DNA of 17,738 nucleotides from JBDSZL01 sp039925145 (GTDB taxonomy: Bacteria > Acidobacteriota > Vicinamibacteria > Vicinamibacterales > SCN-69-37), in NCBI GenBank assembly GCA_039925145.1, contig JBDSZL010000091.1, positions 1-17,738 on the forward strand, given 5' to 3'. The position numbers were made by a program, and so were the translations under genes. Position 1 is the first letter of the stretch; each line of letters begins with the position of its first letter. Positions 6,258 through 14,005 of this stretch are shown piece after piece. Below the pieces are notes generated by a model. That model was not told where the DNA came from and did not search any database. It saw only the letters and a program-made list of their open reading frames with translations.

Positions 6258-7364
6258 TCATTGCAACCGCGCTAACGGCGCGCCACTTCCCCCGTGCCGC
6301 ATCTGAGTGATCTCCGCCAGAATCGCCAGCGCGATTTCGGCCGGGGTCCGCCCACCCAAATCCAAACCGACCGGCGCGCGGACGACGGCAATTCGGTCCT
6401 CGGGAACGCCCTCGTCGCGCAGCATGTCCGCAATCAAGATCGTCTTGCGGCGACTGCCGAGCAGGCCGATGTAGCGCACGGGCGTCCTCGCGGCGGCCAG
6501 CACGCAGTCACCATCGAGCTTGTGGCCTCTCGTCGCGACGATGAGCCACGTCTGGTCGTGGTAGTCGAGCGACGCGATGGTGTCGGGAACGTGACCGGTG
6601 AGGACCTCGGCGCCGTTGAAGCGCGCAGGGTCGGCGAACGCGGGACGGTCTTCGAGGATCGTGACGTCGAAATCGAGCAGTCGCGCCTGGTGGGCGATGG
6701 CCTTCGCGACGTGGCCGCCGCCAGCCACGATCAGGCGCGGCCTCCGGACGATCGGTTCGATGAGGACATCGGACGATTCGTCAGCGCTGATGACCCGCGG
6801 CGTTCCCAGTCGCATCTGTTCGATGGCCGCTTCCCGAACGCGTTCGTCGAGCGACCTCTCACCGACCGAGCCAATCAACCGGCCACCGGCCAGCACCACA
6901 GCCCGCGCTGCGAAGGTCATCGTTTGACGATCGCCCCTCGCCAGGCGTGTGACGACCGCCACAGCCGGACCACCCTGTGTCGCGGCAACCGCATCAGGCA
7001 GGATGTCGCGTCCACCGCAGCTCACCGCTGCGGGACCGTCCTCCACCAGGATCCACATCGTGCCGCCACACACGAGCCCCGTGTTCCACGCAAGTTCTTC
7101 GTTGAGTTGATGAACGTGCAGAACCCTTTCGCCACGACCAATGATCGCTCTCGCGGCGAGGATGGCGTCGGCTTCGACGCAACCACCTCCGAGCGTTCCG
7201 ACCGGGCGTTCACTTTCACCGGCTGTCACCACCATCCGCGCGCCGATGCTCTGAGGCGTGCTGCCCTCGGTGCGCACGACTGTCGCGACGGCAAACGCCT
7301 GGCCTACCGCCACCAGCTCGGCCATGCGTACGTAGAGCGATCCTGCGTCACCCGGTGTGCTCAT
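6258..7364 (-). CDS. xdhC: XdhC/CoxI-family molybdenum-hydroxylase maturation factor
   Basis: A 368-residue protein with both XdhC/CoxI modules. The N-terminal module has RTEGSTPQSIGARM (31-44), PVGTLGGGCVEA (54-65, Cys62) and GLVCGGTMWILVE (96-108, Cys99). The C-terminal Rossmann module begins LIVAGGGHVAKAIAHQA (211-227) and includes the conserved YIGLLGSRRK and the PVGLDLGGRTPAEIALAILA signature. Family members bind the molybdenum cofactor, aid its sulfuration and deliver it to xanthine-oxidase-type enzymes. Its position between iorAB and mocA on one strand fits IorB as its client. ATG 7364 lies 13 nt after the laminin-B gene stop, with AGGAAG just upstream. The length is typical of two-domain members. 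Confidence 0.93.
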   Translation of the reverse strand: MSTPGDAGSLYVRMAELVAVGQAFAVATVVRTEGSTPQSIGARMVVTAGESERPVGTLGGGCVEADAILAARAIIGRGERVLHVHQLNEELAWNTGLVCGGTMWILVEDGPAAVSCGGRDILPDAVAATQGGPAVAVVTRLARGDRQTMTFAARAVVLAGGRLIGSVGERSLDERVREAAIEQMRLGTPRVISADESSDVLIEPIVRRPRLIVAGGGHVAKAIAHQARLLDFDVTILEDRPAFADPARFNGAEVLTGHVPDTIASLDYHDQTWLIVATRGHKLDGDCVLAAARTPVRYIGLLGSRRKTILIADMLRDEGVPEDRIAVVRAPVGLDLGGRTPAEIALAILAEITQMRHGGSGAPLARLQ

Positions 7365-7377
7365 CTTCCTGCTTTGA

Positions 7378-7992
7378 TTACGCGCCGGTCTTCAGGACCA
7401 CGTTGTCGAGCCTGCCGATATCAGGTCCAGTGTGATACTCGCCCCGAATCTCGAGGCTTGTCGGATCCTGGAGCACTCGTCGAATTTGTTCCTGGGTCGC
7501 GGGCGCGTTCCAGTTCCAACGCCAACCGGCGGAGGCGGAGAGCCGGACAGAGAAGGGCGTCCAGCTCGTGCCAGGCGACGATCGAAACCGGTAGGACAGC
7601 CGGCCCGCCGGTCCCACAATCACGATGTCGTCATCGAGGAAGCCCGGCTCGTCGGCTGACTGCTCGAGGTCAAAGCTCAGCGTGCCTTGCTCGGCCGCGG
7701 ACAACTGCTGAAGCACGCTGTCGGGCGCGCGGAAGTACCAGGTCTCTCCGAGCGCTTCGTCTATGTTCGAGATGCAACCGCCAGGATTACCGAGCGTCGC
7801 GTTGAACTCGGGCGCAGTCAGGCCCGTGTCTCCTGATATGAGCCATCCCTGGGCCGTCGTCGTGAAGTCGTGCGAGATGAGGGTTCGTTCGTCGAGCCCC
7901 GCCGCGCTGGTCTGGATGGGAAAGTACGAGACGGGAAAGTACGAAGTCAGAAGTACGAAGTACGAACTGAGGAGGGTGGCCAGTTTCCACCA
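7378..7992 (-). CDS. Laminin B (domain IV) protein, start uncertain
   Basis: Roughly 170 residues form a laminin B/IV beta-sandwich: DFTTTAQGWLISGDTG, GNPGGCISNIDEALGETWYF, APDSVLQQ, GTLSFDLEQSADEP, GWRWNWNAPATQEQIRRVL and the closing LEIRGEYHTGPDIGRLDNVV. The domain probably binds carbohydrate or protein outside the cell; no catalytic residues are expected. The 5' end is a puzzle. The frame passes through the GTACGAA repeat region, where it encodes a hydrophobic run (LATLLSSYFVLLTSYFPVSY then FPIQTSAAG) that could serve as a signal peptide, yet no ATG, GTG or TTG lies in frame between the iorB stop and the domain; the nearest option is CTG at 7983. The coordinate given is therefore a limit. 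It lies 65 nt downstream of iorB and 13 nt upstream of xdhC, interrupting a molybdenum-enzyme cluster. Confidence 0.75.
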   Translation of the reverse strand, partial: WWKLATLLSSYFVLLTSYFPVSYFPIQTSAAGLDERTLISHDFTTTAQGWLISGDTGLTAPEFNATLGNPGGCISNIDEALGETWYFRAPDSVLQQLSAAEQGTLSFDLEQSADEPGFLDDDIVIVGPAGRLSYRFRSSPGTSWTPFSVRLSASAGWRWNWNAPATQEQIRRVLQDPTSLEIRGEYHTGPDIGRLDNVVLKTGA

Positions 7993-8034
7993 CGCCCTAC
8001 TTCGTATTTCATTTCGTACTTCGTACCTCGTAAT
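7921..8034. repeat. GTACGAA heptamer repeats forming an inverted repeat
   Basis: AGTACGA occurs at 7923, 7938, 7952 and 7959, mostly at multiples of 7 nt (the 7923-7938 gap is 15), and the reverse complement TCGTACT recurs at 8014 with near copies at 8021 and around 8000. GTACGAAGTACGAA (7953-7966) pairs perfectly with TTCGTACTTCGTAC (8013-8026), a 14-bp stem with a 46-nt loop that contains a further, weaker pairing. Local base composition is clearly more AT-rich than the flanks. It separates the iorB stop from the laminin-B gene and could terminate or stabilise the iorAB transcript. Similar repeats translating as SYFVLRTSYFVLR are found between genes in many environmental genomes (from memory). 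Confidence 0.75.
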
Positions 8035-8050
8035 CGCAAGCGCTTTACTA

Positions 8051-8081
8051 CCCCAAGCTACCCCCAGCTGTAACCTTGGGG
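8051..8081. other. Small inverted repeat spanning the iorB stop
   Basis: CCCCAAG (8051-8057) and CTTGGGG (8075-8081) are perfect complements with a 17-nt spacer that contains the iorB stop codon. There is no clear T-tract, so a terminator role is only a possibility. Confidence 0.2.
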
Positions 8082-10328
8082 GGCCAGTGGCAGCGACCGG
8101 ATCCGTACGCCGGACGCCGCGAAGATGGCGTTTGTAATGGCCGGCACAGCCGGCGGCAGTGACGGTTCGCCGAGGCCCGTGGGATCGAAGTCCGTTTGAA
8201 GGAACCGGACCTGGATGTCCGTGGGTACCTGCGACATTCGCGTCGGTTGGTACTGGCGGAAATTCTGCTCCACGACGCGGCCCTTGTCGATCGTGATGTT
8301 CCACGCCATCAGGTGGCTCATGGCTTCGATGAGTCCGCCGTGCACCAGGTTCTCCGCCTGGCTCGGGTTCACGATCTGCCGGCCGATGTCCACCGCGCAC
8401 CAGGCGCGTCTCACCCTGAGGGCCTTGCTCGCAGTCACGGAGACTTCGACGACGTAGGCGACGTACCCGGCGTGCGCGAACTGGAAGGCGACGCCCTTGC
8501 CCGTGCCCGTCGGGAGCTCGCTCCTGCGGTTCCACCCGGACATCTCTCGCACGGCCTCGAGGACACCGCGGGCTCGCGCGGGATTGAAGCCACCCGTCGC
8601 GCCTGGGCCGACAGGGCTGTTCAACAGATCCAGCCGGTACTGCAGCGGATCCTTACCAGCGGCGACGGCAACTTCGTCGATGAAGCCCTGGATCACGAAC
8701 GAGACGCCGTTGGTGGGCGGCGCCCGCAGGGCGCCCGTGGGAACGCTGAACGGCGTCACGTTCTCGGACATGATCGACACGTTTTCGACAAAGCCCCGCG
8801 GGAACTCGTTGGCGGGCACGACGGAGTTTGTACTGGCGACGAAATCGCGGTACGCGATCAATTTGCCGCTCGCATCGAGGCCGGCCTTGAAGAAGTGGTA
8901 TCCCGTCGGCCGGTACTGGTCGTGCGCCATGTCGTCTTCGCGCGTCCACAAGAGCTTGACCGGCACGCTCGGCAGACCCGCAGCGACGCGTTCGTCCGTG
9001 ACCATCTTCGCGATACGACCGACTTCGACGTCGTAGTCACTGACGAGGCGCCGGCCGAAGCCGCCGCCGGACCGTGCGAGGTGCATCGTGACGTTCTCGG
9101 GTGGAATGCCCGCGCCGGTTGCCGGATGCTGTTTCGACGGAATCTGGCTCGGCGACCAAATCTCGAGTCGGCCGTCCTTGTAGTGCGCGGTCGAGTTCTG
9201 CGGTTCGAGCGGCGCGTGCGAGAGTAGCGGAAAGAAGTACTCCGCTTCGATCACTTTCGCGGCGCCGGCGAACGCGGCGTTGACGTCGCCGATCATGGCG
9301 CCACCGCCACCACGGCCGCCTGCAGGAGCAGGCGCCGACGCCGCGGCGGGTGTTGCGGCTGCCGCCTTGGCCGCAAGCGCGCGAGCCTGCGCCAGATAGC
9401 CGACGCTACTCTGCGTCGCCGCCGCGCCTTCGTCCCACATCACCCGCAACGTGCGTCGGGCGTCGTTAGCTAGCCACCAACTGTCGGCCACAATCGCGAC
9501 ACCAGAGACGCACGAGTTGCTACCCTGGCCCGCCGGCTCGACGACGAACGCGTGCCGCACGCCGGGCAGCTTCTTGACTTCATCGAGGTTCGCGCTCACG
9601 ACCTTCCCGCCGAAGACCGGGCACTTGTCGAACACCGCATGCAGCGTGTTTGGCGGTGCCACGTCGATGCTGAAGATGGCCTTGCCCATCACGATGTCCT
9701 GCGCGTCAACGCCGCGGATCCGCTGCCCGATGATCTTGAAGTCGCGCGGGTTCTTCAGGGCCGCCTCGGCCGTCGTCACCTCGGGCGCGGGCAGCGTTGC
9801 GGCACGTGACGCCAGCGACGCATACGTGGCCGTGCGGTTGGAGGCGGCGTGCGACACGACACCGCGTGCCGTGGTCAACTCGCTCTGAGGTACGTTCCAC
9901 TGCTGGGCGGCGGCCGCGAGCATGAGCACGCGACCTCCGGCGCCGACCACACGCATGTTGTGGTAGTTGCTCGGAATCGCCCGACTGCCGCCTTCCATCT
10001 GCGCCCCGTACTTGGGGTCGAGGTCGGCTTGCTGAATCTTGACCTGCGCCCAGTCGACGTCGAGCTCCTCGGCGATGATCATCGGCAGTGCGGTCTTGAT
10101 GCCCTGTCCGGTCTCCGGGTTCTTGGCGATGATCGTGAACGTGTTGTCAGGGTGAATGGTGATGTACACGTTTGGCGCGAGCGAGGCAGCGGCGCCTCCC
10201 GGACCTCCGCCGCGCTGCGCCAGCGCGTCCGGCGATGAGAAGCCGATGAGCAGGCCGCCCCCGGCCAGAACCGAGACCTGGAGAAACGCGCGGCGATCGA
10301 GGCGGGAATCGTTCTTCGTGTGCGCCAT
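8058..10328 (-). CDS. iorB: IorB-like molybdopterin-binding aldehyde/N-heterocycle oxidoreductase large subunit
   Basis: A 756-residue protein starting at ATG 10328, two bases after the iorA stop, with GGAGGAAGGG upstream. The frame is open further upstream but the extension is only iorA out of frame. The N-terminus is a Tat signal: DRRAFLQ at 11-17, then VSVLAGGGLLIGF, so the folded enzyme is exported to the periplasm with its partner. Family landmarks are NPETGQGIKTALPMIIAEEL, the cofactor-contacting SGGGFGRR (420-427) and the catalytic Glu721 in GLGEPSLPPAVPAI. This is the xanthine-oxidase-fold subunit typified by isoquinoline 1-oxidoreductase and periplasmic aldehyde dehydrogenases. It hydroxylates an aldehyde or N-heterocycle using water; the substrate is not deducible. 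A low-complexity Ala/Pro/Gly insert at about 320-350 is unusual. No cytochrome c subunit lies alongside. Confidence 0.92.
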   Translation of the reverse strand: MAHTKNDSRLDRRAFLQVSVLAGGGLLIGFSSPDALAQRGGGPGGAAASLAPNVYITIHPDNTFTIIAKNPETGQGIKTALPMIIAEELDVDWAQVKIQQADLDPKYGAQMEGGSRAIPSNYHNMRVVGAGGRVLMLAAAAQQWNVPQSELTTARGVVSHAASNRTATYASLASRAATLPAPEVTTAEAALKNPRDFKIIGQRIRGVDAQDIVMGKAIFSIDVAPPNTLHAVFDKCPVFGGKVVSANLDEVKKLPGVRHAFVVEPAGQGSNSCVSGVAIVADSWWLANDARRTLRVMWDEGAAATQSSVGYLAQARALAAKAAAATPAAASAPAPAGGRGGGGAMIGDVNAAFAGAAKVIEAEYFFPLLSHAPLEPQNSTAHYKDGRLEIWSPSQIPSKQHPATGAGIPPENVTMHLARSGGGFGRRLVSDYDVEVGRIAKMVTDERVAAGLPSVPVKLLWTREDDMAHDQYRPTGYHFFKAGLDASGKLIAYRDFVASTNSVVPANEFPRGFVENVSIMSENVTPFSVPTGALRAPPTNGVSFVIQGFIDEVAVAAGKDPLQYRLDLLNSPVGPGATGGFNPARARGVLEAVREMSGWNRRSELPTGTGKGVAFQFAHAGYVAYVVEVSVTASKALRVRRAWCAVDIGRQIVNPSQAENLVHGGLIEAMSHLMAWNITIDKGRVVEQNFRQYQPTRMSQVPTDIQVRFLQTDFDPTGLGEPSLPPAVPAITNAIFAASGVRIRSLPLAPQGYSWG

Positions 10329-10330
10329 GA

Positions 10331-10795
10331 TTACGCCCTTCCTCCACCGGTTGCGGCGGCTTTGATGGCCTGCTTGATCCGAAGGTAGGTGCCGCAGCGA
10401 CACACGTTGCCGCTCATCGCGGTATCTATCTGCTGGTCGGTCGGACTGGGCGTGGATTTCAACAGCGCGGAAGCCGCCATCAGCTGGCCGGCCTGACAGT
10501 AGCCGCACTGCGGCACATCCAACTCGACCCACGCTCGCTGCAGCGGATGGGATCCGTCGGGCGAGAGGCCCTCGATCGTCGACACGGCGCGCGTCCCGAC
10601 CGCCGACACGGCGGTGACGCACGAGCGAGTCGGCTGACCGTTGAGGAGCACGGTGCACGCGCCGCACTGGGCGATGCCGCAGCCGAACTTGGTCCCCTTG
10701 AGACCGAGGCTGTCGCGAAGCACCCAGAGCAGAGGCATCCGCTCGGGGACGTCGACTTTCCGCGACACTCCGTTGACGTTGAGTGAGTACTCCAT
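10331..10795 (-). CDS. iorA: IorA-like [2Fe-2S] small subunit
   Basis: A 154-residue two-cluster iron-sulfur protein. The plant-ferredoxin-type cluster is held by Cys39, Cys44, Cys47 and Cys59 (FGCGIAQCGACTVLLNG ... RSCV). The second, helical cluster is held by Cys97, Cys100, Cys132 and Cys134 (QCGYCQAGQ ... VCRCGTY). This is the standard small subunit of xanthine-oxidase-family enzymes, passing electrons from the molybdenum site in IorB towards an external acceptor. There is no signal peptide, which fits co-export as a complex with the Tat-tagged IorB. ATG 10795 has GGGAG upstream. It is the first gene of the minus-strand cluster and overlaps nothing; a 219-bp divergent gap lies upstream. 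Confidence 0.95.
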   Translation of the reverse strand: MEYSLNVNGVSRKVDVPERMPLLWVLRDSLGLKGTKFGCGIAQCGACTVLLNGQPTRSCVTAVSAVGTRAVSTIEGLSPDGSHPLQRAWVELDVPQCGYCQAGQLMAASALLKSTPSPTDQQIDTAMSGNVCRCGTYLRIKQAIKAAATGGGRA

Positions 10796-11014
10796 CTAAC
10801 GTTTCTCCCGCGACGTGCCCCCGACCGCATCGTTCCGGGGTCTGCGACCGAGCACGGGCCGCCCGCGCCACCCGCGATCGACGACCCCCAAGAATGATTT
10901 GAACCGCCGTCATAATAACGTATCTTGCGGCTGCCCCACGCGGCATTCGAACAACAAGGCTGCGCCGAGTTGAGATGCTGACCGACGCTCGAGCGGTGGA
11001 GCAGAAGGAGTGTG
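10796..11014. other. Divergent intergenic region between iorA and the second VWFA-related gene
   Basis: The region is 219 bp with no credible gene. It is the only head-to-head gap in the window and should hold promoters for both the minus-strand iorAB cluster and the plus-strand export cluster. Its middle (about 10885-10925) is locally AT-richer. Apart from the candidate promoter listed separately I see no operator or riboswitch. Confidence 0.6.
10899..10926 (+). promoter_or_regulatory. Candidate sigma70-type promoter for the plus-strand cluster
   Basis: TTGAAC at 10899-10904 and TATCTT at 10921-10926 are separated by 16 nt, each matching 4 of 6 consensus positions, about 90 nt before ATG 11015. 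The overlapping TATTAT on the other strand (10913-10918) could be part of an iorA promoter but has no good -35 partner. Confidence 0.3.
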
Positions 11015-11854
11015 ATGACTCGTAGCATCTTGACGTGGACGTTCGCGATGGCGCTCGCGGTGACGTCGCCCGCCGGTGGAGCGGCCGACACCGTTCGTAC
11101 CGTCTTCCTTTCTGCGATCGACGGCAATAGTGGGTTCGTCACCGATCTCACGGCCGCCGATCTCCTGGTGAAGGAGAACGGCCAGGCTCGCGACGTCATC
11201 GAGCTGGCACCCGCGACCGACGTCTCCCACGTGACCGTGCTGGCTGACGACGGCGGCGACGGGTCCATGCAGCGGGCCGTGGCCGAACTGTTGAATGTCA
11301 CGACAGGACGAGCCCTGTTCTCCATCGGCATGCTCAATCCGCAAACGATCCGGCTGAACGACTACACGAACGACCAGGCCGTGATCCAGAGCTCCGTGTC
11401 GAGACTCATCCAGCGAGGTCGCTTGCAGCGCGATTCGAGGCAACTGAGCGACGGGGTGTCGATGACCGCCAAGGACATGGCGAAGCGGAAGCTGTCGCGC
11501 CCGGTGATCGTGGCCTTTACCAATGGTGGCGACTCGATTGAGCGGGACATCGCCAGAGGGATTCTCGATGACCTGCGCATCAGCGGCGCCTCTCTGCACG
11601 TCGTGCACATCGTCGGAGTGGACCTCGGCGTGGTGCTCGGGGATGGACCGACTCAGTCGGGTGGGTCGGTGACGGCTGCCAGCAGTCGAGAGGGATTTGC
11701 CCAGGCGGCAGCCACCATCGCCAAGACCCTCGCACACCAGTACAAGCTGACCTATCGTTTACCAGACGGTGTGAAGCCTGGCGAGCGCCTGCAGGTCACC
11801 ACGACGCGGCCGGCCGCGAAGATCGTGGCACCCACGCTCGTGCCGACGAAATAG
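11015..11854 (+). CDS. Short secreted VWFA-related domain protein
   Basis: A 279-residue protein. ATG 11015 is preferred over GTG 11012 because AAGGAG (11005-11010) then has a usable, if short, spacing. The signal peptide is MTRSILTWTFAMALAVTSPA. The acidobacterial VWFA-related opening strand is VRTVFLSAIDGNSGFVTDLT then AADLLVKENGQARDVIEL. The A-domain core includes VTVLADDGGDGSM, where a DxSxS metal site would be expected but is not intact, then RPVIVAFTNGGDSIERDIAR and LHVVHIVGVDLG. It ends in a short beta-rich tail (HQYKLTYRLPDGVKPGERLQ). Exported proteins of this type have no assigned function. It is the first gene of a plus-strand run and is followed after 17 nt by the metallo-beta-lactamase-fold gene. 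Confidence 0.85.
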   Translation: MTRSILTWTFAMALAVTSPAGGAADTVRTVFLSAIDGNSGFVTDLTAADLLVKENGQARDVIELAPATDVSHVTVLADDGGDGSMQRAVAELLNVTTGRALFSIGMLNPQTIRLNDYTNDQAVIQSSVSRLIQRGRLQRDSRQLSDGVSMTAKDMAKRKLSRPVIVAFTNGGDSIERDIARGILDDLRISGASLHVVHIVGVDLGVVLGDGPTQSGGSVTAASSREGFAQAAATIAKTLAHQYKLTYRLPDGVKPGERLQVTTTRPAAKIVAPTLVPTK

Positions 11855-11871
11855 GGCACAGGGGAGGCGCC

Positions 11872-12969
11872 ATGAAATCCGTACTGGCGGTCGTAGGCTC
11901 GATTGCTGCTGCGCTGCTCGGCGTTGGCGTGCTGGCGCAGGCGCCGCAGATCCAGATCGACGCGCACGTGGCCGCTGCACGAGCCGCGGCCGGTATGGAT
12001 TATCGAAACACGTTCTTGAACCTGTGTGTGCCGGGAACCAGCGGTCCTGGGGCGGCGCGCGGCGCGGCCGCACGTGGCCCCGCTGGTGTGCCCGGTGCCG
12101 CCGGGGCACCGGCAGCGACGAGGGGAACTGATCCGGCAGCCCGCGGCCGAGGCGCGGCTGGCGCCGGACGAGGTGCCGCGGCCCAAACGACACAGAATCC
12201 CAACACCTACGCGCCGCCGTTCAAAGTCTTCGACAACCTCTACTGGCTGGGCACCCGCGCCCACTCGTCATGGGCGCTCCAGACGAGTGCCGGAATCATC
12301 ATCATCGATACGAACTTCGCGTGGGCGACCGAGCCGGAGATCATCGGCGGGCTCACGAAGCTCGGTCTCAAGCCGGCCGACATCAAGTTCGTCATCATCA
12401 GCCACGCGCACGGCGACCACGATCAGGGCGCCGCCGAGCTCCAAAAGCGCTTCGGCGCCAAAGTGGTGATGGGGGCAGCCGACTGGGACGCGACCTTGCA
12501 GCGGCCCGCCACCGCGGCTGGCGGCGTTCCAACAAAAGACATCTCGGTCGGTCCCGAAGGCTACAAGCTGACGCTCGGCGATACCACCATCGACGTGGTG
12601 TCCACGCCGGGACATACGCCGGGTACGTTGTCGTACGTCTTCCCCGTCAGGCACGAAGGTAAGCTGTTGATGGCGGCGTACTCCGGCGGAACGCTGACGG
12701 GCGCCTTCAGTGCCGCGGGCGCGCGCTGGGACGAGTACGTCGCGTCGCAGCGGAAGATCGCGCGGGCCGCAGCAGACGCCGGTGCCACCGTGATCCTGTC
12801 CAATCACAGCGAGTACGACGACGCGTATACGAAGGCGCGTCTGATCGCCGCGCCCAGGCAGGCCGGTGAGGACCATCCGTTCATTGTTGGCGCGGACGCA
12901 GTGGGTCGCTACTTCGCCGTGATGGCCGAGTGTGCGCTGGCATCGAAGCTCCGGAACAACGCGAAGTGA
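11872..12969 (+). CDS. Secreted metallo-beta-lactamase-fold hydrolase, subclass-B3-like
   Basis: A 365-residue protein with GGGGAGG about 6 nt before ATG 11872. The signal peptide is MKSVLAVVGSIAAALLGVGVLAQ split at about residue 22. Residues about 55-107 are a Gly/Ala/Arg/Pro-rich low-complexity linker. The catalytic fold starts at PPFKVFDNLYWLGTRAHSSW. Metal ligands are visible: His178, His180, Asp182 and His183 in SHAHGDHD, His248 in STPGHTPGT, and His312 in SNHSEYD. This HxHxDH...H...H set, with the NHSEYD motif, matches the B3-like branch. Such proteins may hydrolyse beta-lactams or other amides and esters; resistance activity cannot be claimed from sequence. It is co-directional with and 17 nt from the VWFA-related gene. 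Confidence 0.9.
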   Translation: MKSVLAVVGSIAAALLGVGVLAQAPQIQIDAHVAAARAAAGMDYRNTFLNLCVPGTSGPGAARGAAARGPAGVPGAAGAPAATRGTDPAARGRGAAGAGRGAAAQTTQNPNTYAPPFKVFDNLYWLGTRAHSSWALQTSAGIIIIDTNFAWATEPEIIGGLTKLGLKPADIKFVIISHAHGDHDQGAAELQKRFGAKVVMGAADWDATLQRPATAAGGVPTKDISVGPEGYKLTLGDTTIDVVSTPGHTPGTLSYVFPVRHEGKLLMAAYSGGTLTGAFSAAGARWDEYVASQRKIARAAADAGATVILSNHSEYDDAYTKARLIAAPRQAGEDHPFIVGADAVGRYFAVMAECALASKLRNNAK

Positions 12970-13040
12970 GAACGAGCTCTGGCCGCCCAGGTTCCGGTGC
13001 GGGGTGGCCGCCAGCTCGCCTGCATCTGCCAACGATCCCC

Positions 13041-13961
13041 ATGCCATGGCTCCGGTGCTCGCTGACCTTGATGTTGTTGACGTATGTCGTGGTCACGCGG
13101 GCTCAGGACCCGCCAGCGACGTCCATCCTGATGACTGCGCGCGAGGCCCTCGGTGGGGACGCCGCTCTCTCGAAAGTCAGGTCGGTGACCGTCTCAGGCT
13201 CACTGACGCGCGATCTCGGACACACCGTCACGAACGGCACCTTCGCGTACAGCTTTGAGCTGCCAGACAAGTTCCTGCACATCACCCGTGTGAGATTTTC
13301 CCGAGGTCCGCTGGGCATGATCGAGACAGCTCAGTCGCTGGGTTTCAACGGCGGCGCCCTCATCCAGGCCGCGGAGCAGCCGGACCTCCCAGAGGCCCTA
13401 AGGCCGCCCCCTCGAACGCCGGCTCAGAGAGCGCTGAGCGAGCAACGAGCGCTTCTTATCAGCCAACGCGAGTTCATCGCATTCGTGCTGCCGCTGTTCG
13501 GCGCAGCGCCCACCGTCGTCCCGCTCCAGTTCGCTTCTCCAAGCCGACAGCAGTCCAACAGCGCTGCAGACTCGATCGACGTCGTGGGACCCGACGGCTT
13601 CACGTGGCATCTGTTCCTTGACCCGACGACGCATCTGCCCTCGCGGCTGACCTGGATGGCCAAGCCACTGGTCCTCATGTCCACAACGTCACTCGTGACA
13701 GTCGCTCCTGGTGGCCGTGTCATGGCGCGGCCTGGAGACGCGCCGATGAGTCCTTCGTCCAATGATCCCACCGTCGGAATGCCGGATGTGGAGTGGCAGC
13801 TTGCGATTAGCGAGTACCGCATCAGCGACGGCCTCAACTGGCCACATCGACTGACGACGTCTTACGGTGGCAGGAAGTACGACGATTTGAAACTGGGCAA
13901 TTTCAAGATCAACTCGAGCATCGACACCAAGACCTTCAGGCCGCGCACTGCCGAACGGTAG
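13041..13961 (+). CDS. Exported LolA/RseB-like envelope protein, function unknown
   Basis: A 306-residue protein read from ATG 13041, where the signal peptide MPWLRCSLTLMLLTYVVVTR-AQ begins. The frame is open upstream to 12930 inside the preceding gene, but that extension lacks a signal and is rejected. The mature start ILMTAREALGGDAALSKVRS, then VTVSGSLTRDL, resembles the first helix and strands of outer-membrane lipoprotein-sorting or sigma-E-regulator-like proteins with a half-barrel that binds lipid or peptide. Later strands (FTWHLFLDPTTHLPSRLTWM, then KLGNFKINSSIDTKTFRP) fit the same fold. No catalytic motif is visible. The family call is weak; export is well supported. It sits 71 nt after the hydrolase and 44 nt before the DUF4139-type gene. 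Confidence 0.65.
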   Translation: MPWLRCSLTLMLLTYVVVTRAQDPPATSILMTAREALGGDAALSKVRSVTVSGSLTRDLGHTVTNGTFAYSFELPDKFLHITRVRFSRGPLGMIETAQSLGFNGGALIQAAEQPDLPEALRPPPRTPAQRALSEQRALLISQREFIAFVLPLFGAAPTVVPLQFASPSRQQSNSAADSIDVVGPDGFTWHLFLDPTTHLPSRLTWMAKPLVLMSTTSLVTVAPGGRVMARPGDAPMSPSSNDPTVGMPDVEWQLAISEYRISDGLNWPHRLTTSYGGRKYDDLKLGNFKINSSIDTKTFRPRTAER

Positions 13962-14005
13962 CGGGGCGCTCTCGGTCCGGCCCTCTGCAAGGTTTTCCCC
14001 CTACC

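Noticed and set aside
6294..7805. 503-codon plus-strand ORF opposite xdhC and the laminin-B gene
   Set aside because: It is antisense to two proteins with clear motifs, its translation is Arg/His-rich with no recognisable domain, and long antisense frames are expected in GC-rich codon-biased genes.
7921..8034. CRISPR array
   Set aside because: The repeat units are 7 nt, partly tandem and inverted, with no uniform repeat-spacer pattern and no cas genes.
7378..8535. 385-codon version of the laminin-B frame
   Set aside because: Everything upstream of about 7992 is iorB read out of frame and the repeat region; the domain itself begins near 7875.
8196..9227. 343-codon plus-strand ORF opposite iorB
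   Set aside because: Antisense shadow of the molybdopterin-binding subunit; no signal, domain or ribosome-binding site.
8058..10946. 962-codon version of the iorB frame
   Set aside because: The first 206 codons lie over iorA in another frame; the Tat signal and ribosome-binding site place the start at 10328.
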